34,720 nt of DNA from Candidatus Thalassarchaeaceae archaeon (GTDB lineage: Archaea > Thermoplasmatota > Poseidoniia > Poseidoniales > Thalassarchaeaceae): contig JASLKT010000011.1 in assembly GCA_030747395.1 (NCBI GenBank), positions 1 to 34,720 of the forward strand. The letters run 5' to 3'. Shown one piece after another: positions 18,801-25,845 of the stretch (position 1 is its first letter; the number at the start of each line of letters is the position of its first letter). A program made the position numbers and the translations under genes. The notes beneath the pieces were generated by a model. The model searched no databases and had not been told where the DNA came from. It saw nothing but the letters and a program-made list of their open reading frames with translations.

Positions 18801-19932
18801 TTGGATGAATGGGCAACTGAATTCAGGATTGATGCTGATGGTTAGCCTATTCGCTTTGGCACTAACATGGGTCTCGCGCCAACGCGCCAAGGTTCACAAC
18901 CTCCGTTTACCCGATATCAATGGCATCGAAATGCCGTTTTTCGTCACCATGGGATCGTTATCATTGATCTATCTCGTTGGTCACTTCGGCCCTCTTGGAA
19001 GTCTGTACAACCAACTGGATTTACTGGTACTCACCTTCGGTCTTCTCGGTCTATCACTCATCTCGTTGTACGGGCGTGAAGATCTTCCTTGGAGGATTCC
19101 CAGTGCTGTCGAAGGCATCGTCATGATGCTGTTACTTTCTCGCCTTTGCGGTGCCTTGCTGTTCAATGCTGTTCCGTTCCCATTTACGGTCAATCTGCTC
19201 GATGGAACTCACGGTCTCATCGATTGGCAATTGCCATGGTTATTCCATGAATTCACACTGTTGGGTTTGGTGCTTGTTTGGGAGTGGATTGAAGCCTTCC
19301 GTCGTACCAATGGTATGCCTGACCATAGAGGGGCCGCTGGCCGAGGAAGTTTTGCACTCATGATTGTCATGGTGTCTGCTGGACCAGCGGGTGTATTGGC
19401 TGGGATTCTCTGCATGAAGCGCTCTTTCAATTGGAAACAACCCGCTGGAGTCGCCCTTTCTGTTTACGCAATCTTGGGTGGCTTGTTTGCATTCCTCGCT
19501 TGGACCGAGGGTGACGACTATCGAATCGCTCTACAATGGACAATCTTTGCCACTGGGGTTGTGATGTTAATGGCGCATGTTTACACGGTCTTTGCCGAAT
19601 TACCAAAATGGACAACTGCCTGGCTTTGGAATGCTCACATTATACTCCCAGTTGGTGTCTTTGCAATTGCCGGTTGGTCACCATGGTTGGTCGTCAGTGT
19701 GTTGGCATTGTCATTGGCGACATGGGTCGGTGGAATCTTACAACTTCGTCGAGGAATGCGTGTGATGGGGGCCTTGGATCTTGTCTTGGCATTATGTCTT
19801 GCGTTGTTGATTCTACAAGGCCAGATCCTTGAACCAAATATGTTGTTACTCATGCTCGTTGCACTTGGTATTGAGTTGGGAATTGTCGCTTGGCTTGGAA
19901 CCCGTCACGACATGCAATTGGCCCGAGATTGA
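15874..19932 (+). CDS. Very large polytopic membrane protein, function unknown
   Basis: 1352-aa ORF: acidic N-terminus (MAEDEEEETEASSEDR), many consecutive hydrophobic segments, one soluble internal region (GELRMELKQVGKRDARLAEMQHRQALAAALEKGQLSG...KQRKRRRKSGSQYNSDELDLLIGDIHHRP), then more TM segments. Confidence 0.88.
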   Translation: MAEDEEEETEASSEDRILDSRAFQMGGGIDLDAFMTPDDLTTAKRPALPGGSPTDATAGEGPDAGQSNAIEIDDAVGEIFEVFDQDSGPRPGDILSDGTVYETPELDTITEIAVEGERRLHWALMVTMILVYSLIGWLVATALDPMMATAGLIGLATLGFILGERWVPDKGMHILGVTWVIISMKLLYGLAIDAHHWGWIDTQQLGGSLIALVGVNILVGYRHKHDAIMAQATLVSLALASAAGSVGGELGVAVMILFATMLLHGLAYHRQSGNLASLGIAASHLWIGLHAIQSEPLSLGALEILPLADPMPLFLLALAVTCINGSMAARFSRADNWFSKGIAISGLGKPGLWGVSVGLGMIGGLLLLASGRDATGYSLGILLSLLAVYGGSYLVVRGVDAMEVLKPLLTSLPILLIVLIGLELDLAGNLPVSGYEAFAVLSAIVTITMLLQHQSNVTDRVLWLGSLVLILLLTILIPAESATEGGDEGLYLLIGLTVVHLATGALALKRVSPSIAGATVLAPWLWMFVHALWTSSLESFSEARDIDVDLLIVLEPKFVALYLTIAALIQYPINLKLGDTGVNLAGKLIGATELSSRLRDSGLMRLWNLGLLSGLAVWLMFVEGRDDIGWYSLLGITALATVHIVAEAQGRHQGNPRTILLCLALTFAVLQWNFGGDAFWMILLTGASVAILLTRGEGGPTSQMLSLTMGLLTLQIVLFGLDHSRPFPLLDPEPLDRMQTGFVMLIAAGSILAIYLPRARKLEKLLPPAIAVVCLLSIQIWAASAEGMHISQSFLAIATFVGSALYLAATGELRMELKQVGKRDARLAEMQHRQALAAALEKGQLSGITDSEPKLLTDGVSATSAMTVLGDEEKPLDLSHGGNLFHFADEDTAAKAASDNTGVLAKSLSQAISRGGMKMADAELYTLIDKQRKRRRKSGSQYNSDELDLLIGDIHHRPIIVLSFIAVTTFAACWIAWMNGQLNSGLMLMVSLFALALTWVSRQRAKVHNLRLPDINGIEMPFFVTMGSLSLIYLVGHFGPLGSLYNQLDLLVLTFGLLGLSLISLYGREDLPWRIPSAVEGIVMMLLLSRLCGALLFNAVPFPFTVNLLDGTHGLIDWQLPWLFHEFTLLGLVLVWEWIEAFRRTNGMPDHRGAAGRGSFALMIVMVSAGPAGVLAGILCMKRSFNWKQPAGVALSVYAILGGLFAFLAWTEGDDYRIALQWTIFATGVVMLMAHVYTVFAELPKWTTAWLWNAHIILPVGVFAIAGWSPWLVVSVLALSLATWVGGILQLRRGMRVMGALDLVLALCLALLILQGQILEPNMLLLMLVALGIELGIVAWLGTRHDMQLARD

Positions 19933-19937
19933 GAATT

Positions 19938-19956
19938 CGTCCCTCATAGAGGGACG
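19938..19956. terminator. Hairpin CGTCCCTC-ATA-GAGGGACG immediately downstream of the 1352-aa ORF
   Basis: 8-bp perfect stem, 3-nt loop, starting 5 nt after the stop codon. No clear T-run follows, so terminator function is not established. Confidence 0.45.
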
Positions 19957-19994
19957 GGAGAATGTTCAAGCAGGTCGACTGAATAGACAGGTTC

Positions 19995-20966
19995 GTGAGC
20001 GGTACTTGGATATCGGATCGGCCTGAGGCGGAAGAACACCCTGTGGTGCCAATTGGCCTCAACGAGATGGCTGTTCCTCGAATTTCCATTCTAGCAAGTT
20101 TTGGCACCATCGCGATGTTACTATTATCTGCCATTTGGCTTGGTTTTGCCACCAGTTCGTTCCTCAACCAATTCGAAGATGCCTTTGCTGCCGTTGCCGA
20201 AGAAGACATTCAAGTCGATGGTCGATGGACGTGGGAGGCCACTCTCCTTTTCGATGGCTGTGATGCTCGAAATGGAGAATGGAATTGGCCCTCAAATTTA
20301 GCAGAACAAGATGATGTGTTCTGGTTCCCTGGTGAATTGGAGTGTTTCTGGGAACACCAAGGTGTGGGTGATTATGCGCATTTGGCCATTCACAATGTAG
20401 ATGAAGAACGTGAACTGCCGCTTTCAATTGAAATCAATCATGCCGCTATCTCGATTGATGGTGATGGTCAAAGTGCCGTGACTTCAATCGCTGCTGGTGA
20501 TGCGGTCATCATTCCTCTTCGGCTTGAAACTCTTGTTGAAGAGGCTCAATTCACGATTGAATTGGTTCATGTGTCCTTGCCTTCAGCCAAAGTCAATTTA
20601 GATGTCGACATGTTCTCTGATGGTTCTGATCGAGACCGACATGTTAGAAGTGAAAGAATGAATGTTGCCTATACCGTATGGAATGCAGATTCAAACGAAC
20701 AATTGGACTCCGGTACCCTTCCTGCAACGGCTGGTGAAGATCCGATGTGCAATACCGAACCACCAGTCCCATGGGTTTGCTACATCGAAGGATTTGGATG
20801 GGGTCTTGTTGGGTTGGATGCTGATCTTCAGGAATCGCTCACATTATCCGGAACAAATCATAGAATCCTTCTTCCTCCAGATTTAGCATATGGTAACAAT
20901 GATGGGCATGAGTTACAAGATGCTTGGCTTCTATTCGATTTGGAATTAGAGCAATTGTTCATCTGA
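19995..20966 (+). CDS. Membrane-anchored extracytoplasmic protein with C-terminal FKBP-type peptidyl-prolyl isomerase-like region
   Basis: Single hydrophobic segment (ISILASFGTIAMLLLSAIWLGFA), acidic exodomain, then MNVAYTVWNADSNEQLDSGTLPA...GFGWGLVGLDADLQESLTLSGTNHRILLPPDLAYGNNDGHELQDAWLLFDLELEQL, resembling the FKBP 'G.G.V.G.D..L......IPP.LAYG......L.FD.EL' pattern. Confidence 0.75.
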   Translation: MSGTWISDRPEAEEHPVVPIGLNEMAVPRISILASFGTIAMLLLSAIWLGFATSSFLNQFEDAFAAVAEEDIQVDGRWTWEATLLFDGCDARNGEWNWPSNLAEQDDVFWFPGELECFWEHQGVGDYAHLAIHNVDEERELPLSIEINHAAISIDGDGQSAVTSIAAGDAVIIPLRLETLVEEAQFTIELVHVSLPSAKVNLDVDMFSDGSDRDRHVRSERMNVAYTVWNADSNEQLDSGTLPATAGEDPMCNTEPPVPWVCYIEGFGWGLVGLDADLQESLTLSGTNHRILLPPDLAYGNNDGHELQDAWLLFDLELEQLFI

Positions 20967-21011
20967 AGCCACTGGCGAAAGGAACTTGCCTACCGACCGC
21001 ATGCTCGCATC

Positions 21012-22265
21012 ATGGCGGACATCAAACCGGTAGTGATGGTACCGGACGACAATGCACGGGCTTATGCCGAATCTAGCGCGCCCGCGCGCGAGGAAGAGGG
21101 AGGGCCCGCTCTACACGCGACCGATGAAATGCGACGATTGGCCACACCATGGACTGTTGCAATTGCGCGGGCACATCTCCTTGAGTCGTGTGATATATCA
21201 CAAGGAGTAATCCTTGATCCTGCCTGCGGTAGTGCAACCCAACTTGCAGCTCTTTGTTCAACTCTAAATCGGCCAGGTTTAGGAGTTGAATTGTCTGGTG
21301 CTGCTGCTCCTCTAGCGGCAATAAATCTCGAACAATGCTCAGTTTGGTCCGGAGGTGATTGGGGGCATTCTAGTCGAATATTGTGGGGTGACGGGACAGT
21401 TGCAGAATCAATTTTGCAAACCTATCATCACAATATCGGGGTCACATCAGCAATTGCGTTACTACACATTGATCCAGCTAGACCACAAGATGCTCAAAAA
21501 CACACACTTGAGGAAATGCAACCAAGACTCGATCACCTTCTATCATCATGGGCTCCGTTTCTTCCGAGAGAGCCCGCACTGATTCTTGATTTATCGCCTC
21601 GATTATCTGATGAACAGAGATTGCAGGTTGAGAGCATCATTTCGTCAATATGGGGTGATGTGAAAACAACGTGGCAATGGATGACTCAAGGTAGAGGACG
21701 AATCGATCGGTTGTCTCTTTGGGTCGGGCCAGTTGCTGATCCACAATCCTATCGATTGGTGCGACTCACCAAATCAGGAAACATGAATATTCTGACTGGG
21801 CTACAAAAAGTGCCTGTAAATGAGGGGCGTTCTGTTGGAGTAGGACAGCACCTAACCATTGTAGACCCAAGTTTGGTAGCGAGTCAATTAACCGAATCTT
21901 GGAGAGAAAGGGCTGTGGCAGATGGAGATGGAAATTGGCTTAATCTCACTGGAAGACGACCGACTTTCATCAGCAGTGAGGCCATAATGGATAACGAAGC
22001 AGTGAAAGGATTTGTGCAGATTACTGGACAGATTGTTGGAACGGCATCAGAGGTGTCATTTGAATCGCTGAGTGAACTGGCAACGACTGCAAATCAATTG
22101 GGTCTTTCGAGTTTGAAATTACGTTGCCAAATCGAACCGGATATTCAGCCCAAATTACAATCGGCAATCGATCGTGAGATGAAGCAGTTTGGTTCTGAGG
22201 TGAATACATCTCAAGGCTTCATCACAGAAGCCGGAGAAGGTTACGCAATCTGTAATCAAGCGTAA
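21012..22265 (+). CDS. Class I SAM-dependent methyltransferase (possibly RNA-directed)
   Basis: VILDPACGSATQLAALCSTLNRPGLGVELSGAAAPLAAINLE (SAM-binding motif I and acidic motif II); IALLHIDPARPQDA (DPAR-type motif as in PG_1098/Trm5-like enzymes). Confidence 0.75.
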   Translation: MADIKPVVMVPDDNARAYAESSAPAREEEGGPALHATDEMRRLATPWTVAIARAHLLESCDISQGVILDPACGSATQLAALCSTLNRPGLGVELSGAAAPLAAINLEQCSVWSGGDWGHSSRILWGDGTVAESILQTYHHNIGVTSAIALLHIDPARPQDAQKHTLEEMQPRLDHLLSSWAPFLPREPALILDLSPRLSDEQRLQVESIISSIWGDVKTTWQWMTQGRGRIDRLSLWVGPVADPQSYRLVRLTKSGNMNILTGLQKVPVNEGRSVGVGQHLTIVDPSLVASQLTESWRERAVADGDGNWLNLTGRRPTFISSEAIMDNEAVKGFVQITGQIVGTASEVSFESLSELATTANQLGLSSLKLRCQIEPDIQPKLQSAIDREMKQFGSEVNTSQGFITEAGEGYAICNQA

Positions 22266-22269
22266 ATCC

Positions 22270-22284
22270 TGCCCCGTAGGGGCA
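22270..22284. terminator. Hairpin TGCCCC-GTA-GGGGCA followed by TTT, downstream of the methyltransferase gene
   Basis: 6-bp perfect stem, 3-nt loop, starting 5 nt after the stop codon; followed by tttggt. Confidence 0.5.
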
Positions 22285-22381
22285 TTTGGTGTCCTGCGAG
22301 TCGTTCATATAGGGGGGGAGAGTCGCGAGGATGCCTCACATGAGGCCACTGGGCAACTGGTGAACAGGGGAGGACCCAAAA

Positions 22382-22849
22382 ATGGCAAAAATTGACGAAG
22401 CAGAACTCGGAGCAGATTTCAACTACATCATCCGACTTGCTGACAGTGACGTAGACGGACTATCTCGAATCGGGATGGGTTTGACAAGTGTGAAGGGAGT
22501 CGGTGCTCGTACCGCTCTCCAAATCTGCAAAATTGCAGGTATTGACAAGGATAAGTTGGGTGGTCACTTAACTGACGATGAACAAAATCAGATTCGCGAA
22601 GCCATTGATCAATATGCAGACAAAGTTCCTCTTTGGATGTTAAATCGCCAGCGAGATATCGAATCTGGTGAAGAGTTTCACTTATTCTCACAGGATGTCG
22701 GAATGACACAAGACGATGATATCGCACGTCTACGCTCCACCAAAGCATACCGTGGCCTTCGCCACGCAGCAAGAAAGCGTGTTCGCGGACAGCGAACTCG
22801 TTCAAATGGACGTACAGGCCTCACACTCGGTGTGCAGCGCAAGCAGTGA
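22382..22849 (+). CDS. rps13: Ribosomal protein uS13 (30S S13p/S18e)
   Basis: YIIRLADSDVDGLSRIGMGLTSVKGVGARTALQICKIAGID...YRGLRHAARKRVRGQRTRSNGRTGLTLGV; SD-like ggggagg upstream. Confidence 0.97.
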   Translation: MAKIDEAELGADFNYIIRLADSDVDGLSRIGMGLTSVKGVGARTALQICKIAGIDKDKLGGHLTDDEQNQIREAIDQYADKVPLWMLNRQRDIESGEEFHLFSQDVGMTQDDDIARLRSTKAYRGLRHAARKRVRGQRTRSNGRTGLTLGVQRKQ

Positions 22850-22866
22850 GATTGGAGGTGAAATGA

Positions 22867-23538
22867 ATGGGACATCCAAAATTTGCACGACCCAAGTATG
22901 ACACTCCGACCCACCCTTGGAAAAAAGGGCGGATCGAAGAAGAACATGCCCTCAAAGAACAATTCGGCCTCAAGAAAATCGGTGGCATGAAGGAAATCTG
23001 GAAGGCCAAGTCTAAACTGCGACGATGGCGACAGAATGCCATGAAGCTCATCGGGCGAGTCGATACATCAGAAGGTCATTTTTCGCGAGAAAAGAACGAC
23101 CTTGTTGAGTCAATGTATCGTCGTGGCCTATTGGGTGATGGTGCATCACTCGACGACATTCTGCAGATCAGTGTCGAACACGTTCTAAGTCGACGATTGC
23201 AGAGTCAGGTATACTACCGCGGACTTGCTTCATCCATGCGGCAAGCACGGCAGTTGGTTATTCACGGCCATATCGGCTTGGGCGAACAAAAAATGACGGT
23301 CCCCAGTTACATCATCACCCGTGATGATGAGAATACTTTGGCCTACCACCACACATCGCCACTGACAGATTCATCACATCCGATTCGGGTTGAGATTGAA
23401 GAAACTCGGGCCGCTGCTGAATATGGTGAAGGAGAAAATAGCGATGCACCTTCAGAAGAATTTGTGGCAGGCGTTGCTGAAGGAGCTGAAACCGCTCCAA
23501 CAGCAGAAGATACTGTGGTAGAAGGAGGCGATGAGTGA
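22867..23538 (+). CDS. rps4: Ribosomal protein uS4 (archaeal 30S S4)
   Basis: [55 protein letters not shown]...[49 protein letters not shown]. Confidence 0.97.
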   Translation: MGHPKFARPKYDTPTHPWKKGRIEEEHALKEQFGLKKIGGMKEIWKAKSKLRRWRQNAMKLIGRVDTSEGHFSREKNDLVESMYRRGLLGDGASLDDILQISVEHVLSRRLQSQVYYRGLASSMRQARQLVIHGHIGLGEQKMTVPSYIITRDDENTLAYHHTSPLTDSSHPIRVEIEETRAAAEYGEGENSDAPSEEFVAGVAEGAETAPTAEDTVVEGGDE

Positions 23539-23921
23539 TGTCACACAAAGCAGTTCTTCACATCTACAGTTCGTACAACAATGTACTCTTGACTGCTACC
23601 GACTTGACTGGCGCTGAAACTGTTGCAAAGGTCAGCGGTGGACAGGTGACCAAGAAGGGAAGCGATGCTGGTGGACAGTTCGCAGCAACAAGAGCTGCTG
23701 AACGAATTGCTGACATGCTTCGAGAGAAAGAATTCACACAGGTCATCGTCAAGTATCGGGGTGTTGGAGGTAACAAGTCACCAAACACCGGACCTGGTGC
23801 ACAAGCTGCAATCCGGGCTCTTACCCGAGCCGGTATGACAATCACAAGAATCGAGGATGTTACACCAATTCCTCATGATGGAACGAAGAAGAAGGGTGGC
23901 CGTCGTGGTCGCCGTGTATGA
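23535..23921 (+). CDS. rps11: Ribosomal protein uS11
   Basis: [55 protein letters not shown]...[53 protein letters not shown]. Confidence 0.97.
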   Translation: MMSHKAVLHIYSSYNNVLLTATDLTGAETVAKVSGGQVTKKGSDAGGQFAATRAAERIADMLREKEFTQVIVKYRGVGGNKSPNTGPGAQAAIRALTRAGMTITRIEDVTPIPHDGTKKKGGRRGRRV

Positions 23922-23938
23922 TACGGGAGGATGGAAAT

Positions 23939-24829
23939 ATGGTTAAAATCGAAATTGTTGATGAGCGCGATAATCACGTAACAGTTCTTCTCAAGGAGAC
24001 TGATCGAGCATTCGCGAATGCATTGCGTCGTACACTGATGAGTAATGTTCCCAAAATGGCAATTCACCGAGTTCGTTTTGAATTGGGGACGATTGAAGAT
24101 AGTGCAACAGGTGAGACCTACGAATCTATGGGTGCACTTCCAGATGAAGTCATTGCACATCGTTTGGCTATGATTCCCATCCCGACGTTCCACGATGAAT
24201 TTTGCTTCTTGGAAGATGATCCTGGCAATGAGGGCCTACCTCGTGAGGAGTGGGGGACACCCGCAAGTCAAATCATCTACCACTGTAGTGCAAGAGGAAC
24301 GCGAGAAGGGCACCTCGTGACAGCTGGTGACCTCAATGTTCTTGGAGAAGAGAAATTGCAGATTTCGGAATTGTATCGCGATATTCCAATCACAAAACTT
24401 TTCACGGGCCAATACATTGAATTCTATGCATACGCTGTTCTCGGTGTAGGCTCGGATCATTCCAAGTGGAATCCCGTCTCTGGAGTTTCTTTCAGTACAA
24501 GAAAAGTTGCAACAATTGCAAAACCCACTAAAGCAAAGGCACTTTGGGATTTGGATTTGTCCGTTGGAAAATCCGATTTCAAAAATAAGAAGCTTGAGGA
24601 CGTACAAAAAGTAGAAACTCTCATCCGAGATATGCATCATGTTGGAGATGGCACTGCTCGAATCGAAGATTTTGCTGATGCTATTTCTATTGAAGATGTT
24701 CCCGGAGAATATATCTTTAGCTTTGATACAGATGGTTCAATGACTGCTCGCAAAGCATTTGAAATGGGATGTAAGGCCCTTGCTTCGCGATTTTCAGGTC
24801 TTTCTGACCAATTAGCAGAGGAACTTTGA
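23939..24829 (+). CDS. rpoD: DNA-directed RNA polymerase subunit D (Rpo3)
   Basis: MVKIEIVDERDNHVTVLLKETDRAFANALRRTLMSNVPKMAIHRVRFE...DEVIAHRLAMIPIP; alpha/Rpb3-like; SD-like gggagg upstream of the ATG at 23939; follows S11 as in archaea. Confidence 0.95.
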   Translation: MVKIEIVDERDNHVTVLLKETDRAFANALRRTLMSNVPKMAIHRVRFELGTIEDSATGETYESMGALPDEVIAHRLAMIPIPTFHDEFCFLEDDPGNEGLPREEWGTPASQIIYHCSARGTREGHLVTAGDLNVLGEEKLQISELYRDIPITKLFTGQYIEFYAYAVLGVGSDHSKWNPVSGVSFSTRKVATIAKPTKAKALWDLDLSVGKSDFKNKKLEDVQKVETLIRDMHHVGDGTARIEDFADAISIEDVPGEYIFSFDTDGSMTARKAFEMGCKALASRFSGLSDQLAEEL

Positions 24830-24842
24830 GTCGTTCGACTCA
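24827..24842. terminator. Palindrome TGAGTCG-TT-CGACTCA spanning the rpoD stop codon
   Basis: 7-nt perfect inverted repeat that begins with the rpoD stop TGA; followed by AACCCCCCCTTAGAGGGTT. Terminator role inferred. Confidence 0.4.
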
Positions 24843-24867
24843 AGTGTAACCCCCCCTTAGAGGGTTT

Positions 24868-25845
24868 GTGATGCGAGGTCAGGCCCGAGTAGGTGGACAT
24901 GTTACACTGATTTTCAGTATTCAAGATGAATCCACAAATTTACTTGAACAAGGAAGTCGAGGTGCAGGATTATCGTTAGATCGGGGAGTCATTATCGAAG
25001 CCCATGGTCAACCTGGTAATGGAATATTAACACTACAAGGGGATGCGCCGAGTTCAGAATTACATCATTTAGTGCTTGAAGAATTGACAAACTTGGAACC
25101 ATCATTCGGAGATTATGATTGGAACCTGACTCATGAAGGTGAACTGCCGGCATCACAGGGATTCGGACTTTCTGCAGCGGGAGCCGTCAGTTGTGCTCTA
25201 GCCATTCAACGCGCTCTGAATGTTGATGAAGAGTTGGCACGTTCTCGCTCCATACATATCGCGCATCGTGTCGAGCGACGACTGTCTGGTGGGCTTGGTG
25301 ATGTTGCTGCTTTGCACGCAGGTGGTGTTGAACTGCGATTGGAACCTGGTTGCCCCCAGTTACCCAACGGCCTTGGTGGCCCTGGCGCTGTCCTTTCATG
25401 GCATGCTGAAATTCCTCTCGTCGTTGTCTGGAGAACAACCTCAAGTCAACATACCTCCAACTACATTGATGATGCAGATTGGAAACTCTCTATTCGCGCT
25501 GCAGGTGAACATTGCTTGTTTGGACTACGTGAAGGGCAATGGAATGCCGATAGATGGTCTGAATTGCTATCAAAAAGTGCTGAATTTGCTGAACGATCGG
25601 GCTTGTTAGGTGACTCAAATCGGGTCGAACTTCTACACTTGATTGGTAGTGCACTTGCGGGCTCCGGTTTTGCGGATGGAACTCTCGTCGCACGACTTTG
25701 TATGTTGGGGGAAAGCGCAGTGATTGTTCCCAGTAAATTTCCAGTTGCAACCGAATGGCAGGATGTGGTTATCGAAAATTTGCAATTGCGAGGACTTGGG
25801 GCAACTTCGGCCTCTGTGGCAGCAGATGCACTCAATCTTCATTGA
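24868..25845 (+). CDS. GHMP-superfamily kinase, archaeal pantoate kinase-like
   Basis: ARVGGHVTLIFSI...GAGLSLDRGV...LPASQGFGLSAAGAVSCALAIQRAL...HRVERRLSGGLGDVAALHAGGVELRLEPG; the QGFGLSAAGA phosphate-binding motif resembles archaeal pantoate kinase. Confidence 0.8.
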   Translation: MMRGQARVGGHVTLIFSIQDESTNLLEQGSRGAGLSLDRGVIIEAHGQPGNGILTLQGDAPSSELHHLVLEELTNLEPSFGDYDWNLTHEGELPASQGFGLSAAGAVSCALAIQRALNVDEELARSRSIHIAHRVERRLSGGLGDVAALHAGGVELRLEPGCPQLPNGLGGPGAVLSWHAEIPLVVVWRTTSSQHTSNYIDDADWKLSIRAAGEHCLFGLREGQWNADRWSELLSKSAEFAERSGLLGDSNRVELLHLIGSALAGSGFADGTLVARLCMLGESAVIVPSKFPVATEWQDVVIENLQLRGLGATSASVAADALNLH

